Origin: Pontibacter litorisediminis
GTDB lineage: Bacteria; Bacteroidota; Bacteroidia; Cytophagales; Hymenobacteraceae
Assembly (NCBI RefSeq): GCF_029360645.1
Contig: NZ_JARDUA010000002.1
Coordinates: forward strand, 186,001 to 250,000
Reading direction: 5' to 3'
DNA length: 64,000 nt
Below the pieces are notes generated by a model that ran no database searches, had not been told where the DNA came from, and was given only the letters and a program-made list of their open reading frames with translations. A program made the translations under genes and the position numbers. Shown here piece by piece: positions 8,782 to 18,792 of this stretch; position 1 is the first letter of the stretch, and every line of letters starts with the position of its first letter.

Positions 8782-9633
8782 CTACTTCAGGTGCACCGTC
8801 AGCACTGGGGTGCTGGTGTGGTTCACCAGGTCCTCGGCTATACTTCCGCTTAGCAGGTGTGCCAGGCCGGTTCTGCCGTGGGTAGCCATCATGATCAGGT
8901 CGGCGCGAATGTCGTTGGCAAAGTGCAGGATGCCATCCTCCTCCATCACGTCGTTGTACACATTAATGGTATAGTTCTGCAGGCCATACTTTTGGGCAGT
9001 GTACTCCAGTTTCTGGCGTATGTTGTTGCTCGACTCAAAAGCACCCGGCGTGTTGATGTACACCAGGTGCAGACGCGCACCAAACAGCTGTTGAAACTCC
9101 TTAAAGCGGTCCATCGCGCCGCGTATCTCCCGCTTAAAGTCGGAAGCCAGCACGATCTCGTGCGGCTGAAAGTCTTGTATTCTGCTTTTCACCGTCAGCA
9201 CCGGGCATTCGGCCGTGCGCACTACCTTTTCGGTGTTGGAGCCGATCAGGAACTCATCCAAGCCGCTCGACCCCTTCGAGCCCATCACCACCAGGTCCAC
9301 ATTATCCTCTTTGATCGTCCTTCTGATCTTGTTGATCGGGCGGTCCACATCCACCTCCTGCACCACCTCCACTCCTTCGTGCGGCACAGCATGCAGCAGC
9401 TCGCTCATCTGGGCTTTCGTGCTCTCCAGCAGGCGCAGCATGTATACCTGCTCCATGCCGTTAGAGCCAACCAGCACATCGCCGGTGGCACTGAAGTTAG
9501 GGCTGTAGTAAGGCGTTTCTACCACGTGCAGCAGTTTGATGGCAGCGCCTGTGCGGCGGGCAATGGAAATCGCTGCCTCGTAGGCATAACGGGCTTCCTC
9601 CGAAAAATCTGTGGGTACTAAAATCCTTCTCAT
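8782..9633 (-). CDS. Tandem-domain universal stress protein
   Basis: A 283-residue protein with two Usp domains (about 1-150 and 155-283). The first ends with GSKGSSGLDEFLIGSNTEKV and the second with THGRTGLAHLLSGSIAEDLV. Both carry the G-x2-G-x9-GS ATP-binding signature. Such proteins are cytoplasmic, bind ATP and contribute to stress survival; the partner is unknown. The start MRRILVPTDFSEEA is typical. A terminator follows downstream and no other gene shares the transcript. Confidence 0.93.
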   Translation of the reverse strand: MRRILVPTDFSEEARYAYEAAISIARRTGAAIKLLHVVETPYYSPNFSATGDVLVGSNGMEQVYMLRLLESTKAQMSELLHAVPHEGVEVVQEVDVDRPINKIRRTIKEDNVDLVVMGSKGSSGLDEFLIGSNTEKVVRTAECPVLTVKSRIQDFQPHEIVLASDFKREIRGAMDRFKEFQQLFGARLHLVYINTPGAFESSNNIRQKLEYTAQKYGLQNYTINVYNDVMEEDGILHFANDIRADLIMMATHGRTGLAHLLSGSIAEDLVNHTSTPVLTVHLK

Positions 9634-9822
9634 GTTTTGTGCGGTTTAGATGGATGTTGTAAGACCTTAGGATACATGTTTCTCCGTGCTTCAGCAGTAA
9701 CTTAATTAACTGATGCACAGCAACGGAGTCCTTTTACTGCCATAAAAGTATAGGATTTACCTTATATAACCGATGATCTTCGTCACTATATACTCTTTTG
9801 CCGCTCGAGGGGTTCAGAAGGC

Positions 9823-9856
9823 ATAAAAAAAGGCTGCCCTTCTGCAGGACAGCCCT
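9823..9856 (-). terminator. Terminator of gapA
   Basis: Read on the minus strand, GGCTGTCC (from 9854) pairs with GGGCAGCC (to 9832) with one G-U pair and is followed by seven T. It starts 26 bases beyond the gapA stop. Confidence 0.8.
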
Positions 9857-9881
9857 ATTAAGCTTTACCAAGCGGTGAGGC

Positions 9882-10883
<1,002 letters not shown>

Positions 10884-10913
10884 TTATTGAGAGTTATAAT
10901 AATGCTGCTAAGT

Positions 10914-10925
10914 TACGATATCGTA
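10914..10925. promoter_or_regulatory. Perfect palindrome upstream of gapA
   Basis: TACGATATCGTA is a perfect 12-base palindrome about 40 bases before the gapA start codon. On the minus strand it is followed by TAACTTAG, a loose match to TAnnTTTG. The spacing would suit an operator for a dimeric regulator; this is inference. Confidence 0.35.
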
Positions 10926-11002
10926 TAGTGTAAAACCAATATTTTTTTCTATACTGACCCTTAACATCTTACGTATCACAAGCAAAAATATTTACCCTAA
11001 GT

Positions 11003-11034
11003 TTTTGCATATATAAAAACACCCGCTATATTTG
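11003..11034 (+). promoter_or_regulatory. Consensus Bacteroidota promoter of tRNA-Glu
   Basis: A TTTTG -33 element (11003-11007) and TATATTTG -7 element (11027-11034) are separated by 19 bases, exactly the arrangement known for the primary sigma factor of Bacteroidota. The predicted start is about 35 bases before the tRNA. Confidence 0.85.
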
Positions 11035-11075
11035 CACCGTCAATCAACAAGAAAGACACGTTATAGTAAACATTT

Positions 11076-11147
11076 GGCCCGTTCGTCTAGGGGTTAGGAC
11101 GCCAGATTTTCATTCTGGTAACAGGGGTTCGATTCCCCTACGGGCTA
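11076..11147 (+). tRNA. tRNA-Glu (anticodon TTC)
   Basis: The full cloverleaf is visible: acceptor GGCCCGT with ACGGGCT (first pair G-U), D arm from GTCTAG, anticodon stem CCAGA/TCTGG with loop TTTTCAT, T arm GGGGT-TCGATTC-CCCT, and discriminator A. The anticodon at positions 34-36 is TTC. The CCA end is not encoded. A perfect promoter precedes it and a 16-base hairpin follows. The decayed restriction gene begins right after that terminator. Confidence 0.97.
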
Positions 11148-11150
11148 CTA

Positions 11151-11195
11151 AGAGGGAAAAGTGATTTTCAGAATCGCTTTTCCCTCTTTCTTTTA
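11151..11195 (+). terminator. Terminator of tRNA-Glu
   Basis: Arms 11151-11166 and 11172-11187 pair over 16 bases with one mismatch and a 5-base loop, followed by TTTCTTTT. It starts four bases after the tRNA. Confidence 0.9.
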
Positions 11196-11199
11196 GCGC

Positions 11200-11645
11200 C
11201 AAAAGCTACCGTATCAGTCGTTTCTCCTCCTGTTCGCCCTCATAGCTCTTGATTTTGAGCACTTGCCCTATCATTTCTCCACCTGCAGCAGAAGCACCGG
11301 GTAATCCTTTAGCTGATCTTTATGTAGTTCGTGCATGGCTCTATAGTTCAGGTTCTCGCAGGTAGGCGTACAAGCCAAGTTGTCAGCCGCTTCACCTCCA
11401 GCAGCACACCGGCTGGCCCTTGGGTATTGGTGCTGGTATGAATCCCCAAGTCAGTCTTGCCTTTGGTGTTCACGCCATACGTGCCATAAAACGTTCGTAT
11501 CAGGAAATCGCGCAGGTGGTTTTAAGTATGTGCTTCGCTCCCGGACAGGCCAATGCTGCCCAGCAGAGTACTACGCACCATCTTTAACTATTCTGTATTA
11601 GCTTAAAATATGTTGTTTCAAAGGTACGCATTGTTCAACGCCTGT
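11200..11645 (-). pseudogene. Decayed N-terminal part of a type IIG restriction-modification enzyme
   Basis: No intact gene is present, but conceptual reading on the minus strand gives recognisable pieces. These are LNNAYL near 11640, then from 11581 MVRSTLLGSIGLSGSEAHT, an in-frame TAA, NHLRDFLIRTFYGTYGVNTK, GKTDLGIHTS and AGVLLEVKR. After a frame change, NLNYRAMHEL follows. This order matches the N-terminal nuclease region of large Eco57I-like fused restriction/methyltransferases, in which Asp and the Glu-Val-Lys form a PD-(D/E)XK site. At least three stops and one frameshift are visible, and the methyltransferase part is gone. The relic abuts the tRNA-Glu terminator, a place where islands often insert. 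Confidence 0.65.
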
Positions 11646-11820
11646 TTCGGCCACATCTTCCTGATGCTTTGCAGGTTAAAAACGGCATTTTTAGTATAGC
11701 CAGGACTTAAAATCATTTGAGGTTAGCCTCAGATTTAAGCATATCACTACAACTATACACCAATAATATATGTTACCTCTACTATTGTTTTAGTCCAAAC
11801 AACCTCATTCCTTTGCTCCT

Positions 11821-12180
11821 GTGAAATCAATAGGTATACAGGTTGTCCAAAAGCTGAGCGTACTACTGGCAGTCTTGCTTTGTGGTGTGTTAGTTATAGC
11901 TGCGCCTGTTTCCCTGAAAGCTGCGCCTGCCTTGGAGGCAGCACAGCATGAAGTCGTAGACCTTGCTGCAGAAAACCAACTGGTACTTTTCACCGGAGAG
12001 ACATCACCTGGCGAGCCCGAGGCCGTGATGCAGCTGGACAAGTCGCTCCTGACCCCAATCCTGCAGGTATTACTGCAAAGGCTTTACCCACTGGCTAGCA
12101 ATACAGTGCCGGCACCGCACTCCTACCCTGCCTCCAAAGGAGATAGCGGTTTGCATACCATCCTTACCAAAGGTCCTTAG
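11821..12180 (+). CDS. Putative small secreted protein of unknown function
   Basis: A 119-residue frame starting at GTG 11821. Residues 1-36 form a membrane-like leader (VLLAVLLCGVLVIAAPVSLKA) with an Ala-x-Ala type end, so it may be exported. The rest is acidic in the first half and then Ser/Pro-rich (HSYPASKGDSGL). No family recognised and no clear promoter. It could be a chance frame. Confidence 0.4.
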   Translation: MKSIGIQVVQKLSVLLAVLLCGVLVIAAPVSLKAAPALEAAQHEVVDLAAENQLVLFTGETSPGEPEAVMQLDKSLLTPILQVLLQRLYPLASNTVPAPHSYPASKGDSGLHTILTKGP

Positions 12181-12285
12181 AGGCTCCTCTCTTCCTGCCC
12201 TTCTCCTTCCAGAGATGCAAAACGTCCTTTGCTCATTTGCATGGGTATGCCTGTTTCCTTTTTCCTTTTTTACCCGTAAAGGGTT

Positions 12286-12945
12286 ATGCATATGGAGTTG
12301 TTACAGTATCTCCTGAACTTTATCCTGCACATTGATCAGCACCTCATCGTGCTGCTGCAGGAATACCAGACATGGATCTACCTGATTCTGTTCATCATCA
12401 TTTTCTGTGAAACGGGCCTGGTGGTAACACCCCTTCTACCCGGTGATTCCCTCCTGTTCGCCCTGGGAGCCTTGGCCGCCATTCCCTCCTCAGGCCTGAA
12501 TATTCTGCTGTTAGCGGGGCTACTTTGCACAGCGGCCATGCTGGGCGATTCTTTTAATTACCTGACAGGATGGAAGTTTGGCAGCAGGGTGTATAACAGA
12601 AACTATTGGTTCCTGCGGCAGAACTACCTGCACCAGGCGGAGCTGTTCTATGGCCGTTACGGTGGCCGCACCGTCATCTACGCCCGCTTCATACCCATTG
12701 TCCGCACCTTTGCGCCCTTTGTGGCAGGCATGGCCAGGATGAACTACAGGCGCTTTCTATACTTTAACATAGCCGGGGCGTTGCTTTGGGTGGTTTTCTT
12801 CATTCTGATCGGCTACCTGTTTGGCAACCTGCCAACCGTGAAGCAGAACTTCTCGCTCCTGGTGTTTGGCATCATTGGGATCTCTATGCTGCCGCCTGTC
12901 TTCACGCTGGTAAAGCAGCGGCTGAAACTACGCAGGCAGCTCTAA
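12286..12945 (+). CDS. DedA family membrane protein
   Basis: A 219-residue inner-membrane protein with about five hydrophobic segments. Family marks are GLVVTPLLPGDSLLFALG (about 44-61) and GRTVIYARFIPIVRTFAPFVAG (about 127-148). DedA proteins support envelope integrity and proton-motive force, and some members flip undecaprenyl phosphate. A second in-frame ATG lies two codons in. It leads a same-strand series with a Kup transporter, a small protein and an APC permease. Confidence 0.9.
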   Translation: MHMELLQYLLNFILHIDQHLIVLLQEYQTWIYLILFIIIFCETGLVVTPLLPGDSLLFALGALAAIPSSGLNILLLAGLLCTAAMLGDSFNYLTGWKFGSRVYNRNYWFLRQNYLHQAELFYGRYGGRTVIYARFIPIVRTFAPFVAGMARMNYRRFLYFNIAGALLWVVFFILIGYLFGNLPTVKQNFSLLVFGIIGISMLPPVFTLVKQRLKLRRQL

Positions 12946-13015
12946 GCCATCAGTACAAGATAAAACTACCGCCATACAACCTCCAGGCGGCTACATGCTA
13001 TTAATCTTTTCAAGT

Positions 13016-14953
13016 ATGAGTCTTCAATCGAAAGGCAACGCAGTCACCACGGCAGGGGTCCTTATATCGCTGGGTATCATTTACGGCGACATTGGCACTT
13101 CCCCCCTGTACGTGATGAAAGCCATCATTGGGAATGTTCCGATTTCGGAAACCCTTGTTTACGGGGGAATCTCCTGCATTTTCTGGACCCTTACCCTCCA
13201 GACGACGCTTAAGTACGTGCTGCTCACACTGCAGGCCGACAACAACGGCGAAGGGGGTATTTTCTCCTTATACACGCTGATCCGGCGAAAAGCAAGTTGG
13301 TTGATAGTACCCGCCATGGTGGGAGGGGCAGCGTTGCTGGCGGACGGCATCATCACGCCGCCTATCTCCGTCTCCTCCGCCATAGAGGGCCTGCGCATCC
13401 TCTACCCGCATATTCCTACAGTGCCCATCGTGCTGGCTATACTTACCGGCCTGTTCCTGATGCAGAGCTTTGGCACGGAGATCGTAGGCAAGGCCTTCGG
13501 TCCGATCATGCTCCTGTGGTTTACGATGCTGGGGTCGCTAGGCGCTGTCTCTGTGCTGCATCACCCTGAGATTCTCCAGGCCCTGAACCCCTACTACGCC
13601 TACAGCTTGCTGGCACATTACCCGAACGGCTTCTGGCTGCTAGGCGCTGTCTTCCTTTGCACCACGGGGGCCGAGGCGCTGTACTCTGACCTAGGGCACT
13701 GCGGCAGGCCGAACATTCGCCTGAGCTGGGCTTTTGTGAAAACATCCCTACTGCTCAATTACCTGGGACAAGGAGCCTGGCTTATGACACAGGAAGGAAG
13801 CGTCCTGCGTGAGAACCCCTTCTATGGGCTCATGCCCGATTGGTTTCTGCTCATCGGGATCACGGTCGCCACCATTGCTGCCATTATAGCCAGCCAGGCA
13901 CTGGTTTCCGGGGCTTTTACGCTCATTAGCGAGGCAATCCGGCTTAACCTGTGGCCTCGGGTAAAATTGGTGTACCCCACCAACCTGAAAGGGCAGCTGT
14001 ATGTGCCGAGCGTAAACTGGCTGCTGTGGCTGGGTTGCGTGGGGGTGGTGCTGTACTTCCGGGAGTCAGAGCACATGGAGGCTGCCTATGGCTTGGCCAT
14101 CACCATGGCCATGCTTTCCACCACAGTGCTGATGTCCTACTACCTGTACATCAAGGTCAGGTCAAAGATCGTGGTGTCTTTGTTCCTGTCTGTGTACCTG
14201 TCCATTGAGCTGGCATTTCTGGTGGCGAACCTGAGTAAGTTCCCGCACGGCGGCTGGGTATCCTTGCTCATTGGCGGCATCCTGTTGGCCGTTATGTACA
14301 TCTGGCTAAACGCGTACCACATCAAACGCAGCCTTACTGAGTATGTGCGCCTAAGCGATTACCTGCCGGCGCTCAAGGAGCTCAGTTCCGATGAGACCAT
14401 CCCCAAGTACACCACGCACCTGGTATTCATGACCAGTGCTTCCCGCTCCAGGGAAATTGAGGCGAAGATCATTTACTCCATTTTTCAGAAGCGTCCGAAG
14501 CGGGCGGACATTTACTGGTTTATTCATGTGGAAACCACAGACGAGCCTTATACTACAGCGTACAAAGTAACCCATATGGCCGAGGATGACGTAATTCGCA
14601 TCGACTTCAAGCTTGGCTTCAGGGTGGAGCAGCGCATTAACCTCTTCTTCCGGAAAGTGGTGGAAGAGCTTGTGCAGAACGGGGAAGTGGACATCACCAG
14701 CCGCTACCAGTCCCTGAGCAGGCAGCACCTGATCGGGGACTTCCGGTTTGTGGTGCTGGAGAAGTTCCTCTCCTATGAAAATGACCTTCCCTTTAGGAAA
14801 CGCAAGATCATGGAGTGGTACTTTGCCATAAAGCACTTCGCCACCTCTGAAAGCAAGTGGTTCGGGCTGGACACCAGCTCCGTAAAGGTGGAGAAAGTGC
14901 CCCTGGTGATCGTGCCGGCAAAGTTGCCGGAACTTGAGCGGGTGACGGCTTAA
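13016..14953 (+). CDS. kup: Kup-type potassium uptake protein
   Basis: About 645 residues from the ATG at 13016, chosen because MSLQSKGNAVTTAGVLISLG leads straight into the family motif GIIYGDIGTSPLYV (about 19-32). Twelve membrane helices occupy about 12-430. A cytoplasmic C-terminal domain with SRSREIEAKIIYSIFQKRP follows to the end. Kup imports K+ by symport with H+. It lies 70 bases after dedA and 9 bases before the next small gene, so it is probably in an operon. Confidence 0.95.
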   Translation: MSLQSKGNAVTTAGVLISLGIIYGDIGTSPLYVMKAIIGNVPISETLVYGGISCIFWTLTLQTTLKYVLLTLQADNNGEGGIFSLYTLIRRKASWLIVPAMVGGAALLADGIITPPISVSSAIEGLRILYPHIPTVPIVLAILTGLFLMQSFGTEIVGKAFGPIMLLWFTMLGSLGAVSVLHHPEILQALNPYYAYSLLAHYPNGFWLLGAVFLCTTGAEALYSDLGHCGRPNIRLSWAFVKTSLLLNYLGQGAWLMTQEGSVLRENPFYGLMPDWFLLIGITVATIAAIIASQALVSGAFTLISEAIRLNLWPRVKLVYPTNLKGQLYVPSVNWLLWLGCVGVVLYFRESEHMEAAYGLAITMAMLSTTVLMSYYLYIKVRSKIVVSLFLSVYLSIELAFLVANLSKFPHGGWVSLLIGGILLAVMYIWLNAYHIKRSLTEYVRLSDYLPALKELSSDETIPKYTTHLVFMTSASRSREIEAKIIYSIFQKRPKRADIYWFIHVETTDEPYTTAYKVTHMAEDDVIRIDFKLGFRVEQRINLFFRKVVEELVQNGEVDITSRYQSLSRQHLIGDFRFVVLEKFLSYENDLPFRKRKIMEWYFAIKHFATSESKWFGLDTSSVKVEKVPLVIVPAKLPELERVTA

Positions 14954-14962
14954 AACAATCTG

Positions 14963-15331
14963 ATGATGGCGCTAACAAAAGAAATTTTGCAGGCGAAGCT
15001 CCCCCTTCGCAGGCTCATTCTGCCAATGCTGCAGGGCCTGAGCGTAATCCGCTATAAGCTCTACCAGAACTACAAGCCCGCGCATTTGCAGCCCCTACGA
15101 CAGGCCGGCCCTTTCTGGCTGGGTATAGCGCCGCTGGTGCCCAACTTCGGCTATGCGCACCGCCCCCGCTACATCCCTGAGAAGCACCTGAGCTGGAAAC
15201 AGAGCTTTCAGATGATCATGCTGTGGGAGGTTGCCTCCTGCACCATGGTATTATCCCGTTGGGAGTCCAGAATTTATACTTCTGAGCCTGCAACCTCCAC
15301 AGAACATCCTTTACCAAGCAAACTACAGTAA
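14963..15331 (+). CDS. Small protein of unknown function in the Kup-APC cluster
   Basis: A 122-residue basic protein, with MALTKEILQAKLPLRRLILP at the start and YKLYQNYKPAHLQPLRQ after it. One moderately hydrophobic segment (FQMIMLWEVASCTMVL) lies near residue 90. No signal peptide and no family recognised. It starts 9 bases after kup and ends 12 bases before the permease gene, so co-translation with them is likely. It might be a membrane-associated accessory of one of the transporters; this rests on position only. Confidence 0.6.
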   Translation: MMALTKEILQAKLPLRRLILPMLQGLSVIRYKLYQNYKPAHLQPLRQAGPFWLGIAPLVPNFGYAHRPRYIPEKHLSWKQSFQMIMLWEVASCTMVLSRWESRIYTSEPATSTEHPLPSKLQ

Positions 15332-15343
15332 GTTATCCGCAAT

Positions 15344-17107
15344 ATGAACCCATTCCTTAAGAACCTGACGCGCCGGAAAAGCGCTTCGGCACTACTGGCC
15401 GATTACCAGCCGGATGGCAGCGTCCATGGCAACAACCTGGTGCGCACCCTGCGCCTGAGGGACTTGGTTTCCTTTGGCATCGCCGCCATCATCGGGGCTG
15501 GCATTTTCAGCACCATCGGCAATGCCAGCGCGGCCGGAGGCCCGGGCGTTTCCCTGTTGTTTATTTTCACGGCCATCGCCTGTGGCTTCTCCGCCCTGTG
15601 CTACGCCCAGTTTGCCTCCACCATCCCCGTGTCCGGCAGCGCCTATACCTATGCCTATGCCTCCTTCGGGGAACTGGTGGCCTGGATCATCGGCTGGGAC
15701 CTGCTCATGGAGTACGCCATCGGCAACATTGCCGTGGCCATTTCCTGGTCCGACTACTTTACCGCCGTGCTGCATGGTGTAGGACTGAGCCTACCCGAAT
15801 ACCTGACGATGGATTACCTGAGTGCCTCCCGCGGTTTCCAGACAGCGCAAGGGCTGCTCTCGCAGGGGCAGGCGCTAACTACGCTGCCGGGAAATGTGCA
15901 GGAAGCCTACCTGGCTTGGCAGCAAGCTCCCGCGCTGGGTGGGTTCAAACTTGTTGCCGACGTTCCGGCCCTAGGCATTACGGTGCTGATCACGTACCTG
16001 GTCTACATCGGCATTAAGGAGTCGAAGCGCACGGCCAACCTGCTGGTGCTGCTCAAGCTCCTGGTCATACTTCTGGTGATAACGGTTGGCGCTTTCTACG
16101 TGAGCACTGACAACTGGACGCCCTTCGCCCCGAATGGGCTGGCGGGAATCATGAAAGGCGTGTCGGCCGTCTTCTTTGCCTATATCGGGTTCGACGCCAT
16201 CTCTACCACCGCCGAGGAGTGCGAGAACCCGCAGCGCGACCTGCCCCGCGCTATGATTTTTGCCCTGGTGATCTGTACGGTGCTGTATGTGGTGCTGGCG
16301 CTCGTTCTAACCGGCATGGTACCCTTTCAGGAACTGGCCGTAGGTGACCCTTTAGCCTATGTGTTCTCCAGAGTACACCTGGATGTCATCGCCGGGATCG
16401 TGGCCGTGAGCGCCATTGTGGCCATGGCCAGTGTGCTGTTGGTGTTCCAGTACGGGCAGCCGCGCATCTGGATGACCATGAGCCGCGACGGCCTGCTGCC
16501 CAGGGCCTTCTCCCGCATTCACCCCAAGCATAAAACCCCGTACTTCGCCACCATTGTGACGGGCGTTGTGGTGGCCGTGCCTGCCCTGTTCATGAACCTG
16601 ACCGAGGTCACCGACCTGACAAGTATCGGCACCCTGTTCGCCTTTGTGCTGGTGTGCGGCGGCATCCTGCTGCTGGAGGAGAAACAGAAGGTTGTTACGG
16701 CCACGCATAAAGGTTTCCGGGTGCCTTACATCAATGGAAAGTATGTACTGCCGCTATTAGTGTTATCAGCGCTTGCCCTGCTGCTATGGTTCAATGCACC
16801 AGGAGTGGCTGCCTTCTTAAACCTAAGCGGCGGCTGGGAAAGCCTGCAGCACAAGCTGCCGCTGCTTGGCTTCCTGGCTGTAACGGCCGTTCTCATGCTA
16901 CTCACCTTTTTGCGCAGCCTCTCGCTCATCCCAGTGCTGGGCCTGCTCACCAACCTGTACCTGATGACGGAGCTGGGCGTGACGAACTGGAGCAGGTTCC
17001 TGATATGGCTGGTTCTGGGGCTGGTTATTTACTTTACCTACGGCTACCGCAACAGCAAACTGCATAAACAATCAACAACTCCAGAGGCACAACCACCAGT
17101 AGCTTAA
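15344..17107 (+). CDS. APC family amino-acid permease, cationic amino acid transporter type
   Basis: A 587-residue inner-membrane transporter with 12-14 hydrophobic segments. The first helix carries SFGIAAIIGAGIFSTIG, the unwound substrate-binding helix of the APC superfamily. AYIGFDAISTTAEECENPQRDLPRA (about 278-302) is typical of the CAT/YfnA subgroup. A large hydrophilic insert between helices 4 and 5 (about 150-205) contains LSQGQALTTLPGNVQEAYLAW. The substrate is probably one or more amino acids and cannot be specified. It is the last gene of the DedA-Kup cluster. Confidence 0.92.
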   Translation: MNPFLKNLTRRKSASALLADYQPDGSVHGNNLVRTLRLRDLVSFGIAAIIGAGIFSTIGNASAAGGPGVSLLFIFTAIACGFSALCYAQFASTIPVSGSAYTYAYASFGELVAWIIGWDLLMEYAIGNIAVAISWSDYFTAVLHGVGLSLPEYLTMDYLSASRGFQTAQGLLSQGQALTTLPGNVQEAYLAWQQAPALGGFKLVADVPALGITVLITYLVYIGIKESKRTANLLVLLKLLVILLVITVGAFYVSTDNWTPFAPNGLAGIMKGVSAVFFAYIGFDAISTTAEECENPQRDLPRAMIFALVICTVLYVVLALVLTGMVPFQELAVGDPLAYVFSRVHLDVIAGIVAVSAIVAMASVLLVFQYGQPRIWMTMSRDGLLPRAFSRIHPKHKTPYFATIVTGVVVAVPALFMNLTEVTDLTSIGTLFAFVLVCGGILLLEEKQKVVTATHKGFRVPYINGKYVLPLLVLSALALLLWFNAPGVAAFLNLSGGWESLQHKLPLLGFLAVTAVLMLLTFLRSLSLIPVLGLLTNLYLMTELGVTNWSRFLIWLVLGLVIYFTYGYRNSKLHKQSTTPEAQPPVA

Positions 17108-17229
17108 AGCCCCGGCACAACATCGTCCTCTGCCTTATCCTGCTATTGTGGGCTGGGTTACCATGCACCTCCTGCTACCCAAAGGCCAAGCAGCTAACCC
17201 TGCACACGGACAGCCTCTCTGTGAGCTAA
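17104..17229 (+). pseudogene. Lipoprotein-leader-like remnant without a start codon
   Basis: Directly after the permease, a 41-codon frame reads LKPRHNIVLCLILLLWAGLP, then CTSC and a short polar tail, and stops at 17227-17229. It looks like a lipoprotein signal but has no ATG, GTG or TTG at its head. The rest of the gap to 17511 shows no gene or clear structure. Confidence 0.25.
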
Positions 17230-17511
17230 TCAACTGAACAGCTCACGGAGTGGCAGGTTTTCCCTGTCGCCCGGACCGGGACAGCTGCAATGCAGTGAGC
17301 CACCATCCCTGTTGATCCTGTTTTGCCGCCCCCTTTGTTTCCGGGTATCACCATAGCCAGATCAGCTCAACATCCCCGAATGTTCTACAGTTGCACCCCT
17401 GTAAAGGAATGGCTGCGGCAGTTTCGTTAGCTTTCAGGTTGTTCGTACGGCTAATGTTATAACTAAAATGTTGCTTCTACTCCTGTGATCACTTAGCTAC
17501 GTTACGATTGA

Positions 17512-17922
17512 TTAAGTCAAGGCGACGAACTTCTCCAGTTCCTCTTTTCTTAAGGGCTTATTGATAAAACTATGCACCCCAAACTGTTTCATTTTCTCCA
17601 TATCAGTCGGGTGGTTTGAGGTGGTAAGTACAATAACAGAGATTTTTGACTTTACCCTGTCTCCCAAAGCATCAAAACATTCCATAAACTCTAGACCATC
17701 CATGATGGGCATGTTGATGTCCAGCAGAATTAACAGTGGAGCGTCCAGCACGCTTTCTTCTTCACCTGTACCATAACGTTTGTGTACTATTTCAAGCGCC
17801 TCTTTCCCATTATATGCTATTAGGGTCTCATCAGTTAATCCACTCTTCTTTATAATTAAGGCATTGACGTAATTAGTCGTTTCGTCATCATCCACCAGCA
17901 GTATGCAGGGAATTTTACTCAT
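17512..17922 (-). CDS. Stand-alone response regulator receiver protein
   Basis: About 136 residues from the ATG at 17922, which starts MSKIPCILLVDDDETTNYVN. It is a single CheY-like receiver: acidic pocket Asp11-Asp13, phospho-acceptor Asp68 in LLDINMPIMDG, Thr in VLTTSN and Lys in INKPLR. No output domain. The insert GTGEEESVLD before the Asp68 strand is common in Bacteroidota single-domain regulators of the Rcp1 type. It lies 72 bases after a STAS-like gene on the same strand and near a histidine kinase pair, so it may belong to a phosphorelay. Confidence 0.9.
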   Translation of the reverse strand: MSKIPCILLVDDDETTNYVNALIIKKSGLTDETLIAYNGKEALEIVHKRYGTGEEESVLDAPLLILLDINMPIMDGLEFMECFDALGDRVKSKISVIVLTTSNHPTDMEKMKQFGVHSFINKPLRKEELEKFVALT

Positions 17923-17993
17923 ATTAACTTTAGAATATAGATAGTTTCTCATGGGAGCAGAGCCTAAGGCGCCACGTGCTCCTTTCTTTGTGA

Positions 17994-18449
17994 TTAATCA
18001 ACCGAAATGTTGCCCTCATTATCATGCAGTCTCAGCCAATCACCAACTTCCTTGCTGGTGCTAAAAAAGAGGTACTCCATATTAGCATGCTTCTTAGAGC
18101 CCAGGTGTTGCCCTATTCTATCTCCAAAGCTGCTCGGCTTTGCTATATGAATAAAGCGTACCACCCCTAGCCGCCTCATTCTGACAAGCCACACCTTAGA
18201 GAACCAATCAATGGACTCGTCCCACACGGATATGATGTAAGTGCAGTCATTCAGGATAGTATCGAAGGAGACTTCATTATTAAAAGACTCAACCCACAAA
18301 GCCACTTCTTCAATTTGGTGTTTTGTGGTATAGCCATACCACTCCATCACAATGGCACGCTGTGCTGCGTGCAGGATTACTTTACTGTAAGTTTTCCCGA
18401 ACTCGTTTACAAAAGTCTTCTCCAAATGTATGGGCAGACCAGTAGGCAT
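17994..18449 (-). CDS. Uncharacterised STAS/SpoIIAA-like protein
   Basis: A 151-residue cytoplasmic protein. The beta-alpha alternation, with AIVMEWYGYTTKHQIEEVAL, then FDTILNDCTYI, an SVWDESIDWF segment and LGVVRFIHIAKPSSFG, resembles the STAS/SpoIIAA-like fold often seen near Bacteroidota signalling genes. This is a pattern judgement, not a family hit. A protein of similar plan is encoded at 47455-47847. The region upstream (18450-18697) holds no gene. Confidence 0.55.
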   Translation of the reverse strand: MPTGLPIHLEKTFVNEFGKTYSKVILHAAQRAIVMEWYGYTTKHQIEEVALWVESFNNEVSFDTILNDCTYIISVWDESIDWFSKVWLVRMRRLGVVRFIHIAKPSSFGDRIGQHLGSKKHANMEYLFFSTSKEVGDWLRLHDNEGNISVD

Positions 18450-18697
18450 TTGATTTAAATTTTCGATGTTGTTTTTATACTGAAAGCTTTAATGAAACAC
18501 GACTGCAGCATATAGTTAAACAATGAAACAGAGAAAACCACCCGCAACAGCTGAATGGATTGGCTGCGGCATTCCCCTAGTCAGGGTAGACCATCTGTTG
18601 TTGGCACCGACGTAAGGTGCAGCCATACTATTTACAAAGATAGTCCAACCCAAACCTGGATCGGCAAGAGGAACAGCCAAAGACGTGTCAAAAGAAG

Positions 18698-18738
18698 CGC
18701 CATTGCTTTGTCGTAAAAAATACGACCAAGCAATGGCG
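18698..18738 (-). terminator. Terminator of the kinase-regulator operon
   Basis: Arms 18698-18715 and 18721-18738 pair over 18 positions with one mismatch and a 5-base loop (AAAAA). It lies 55 bases past the stop of the LuxR-type regulator. Confidence 0.75.
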
Positions 18739-18792
18739 ATGGTAAGGTAGTCTTACAGAAGGGAGGGCACAGGAAAGTGCCACAGAAGTTGG

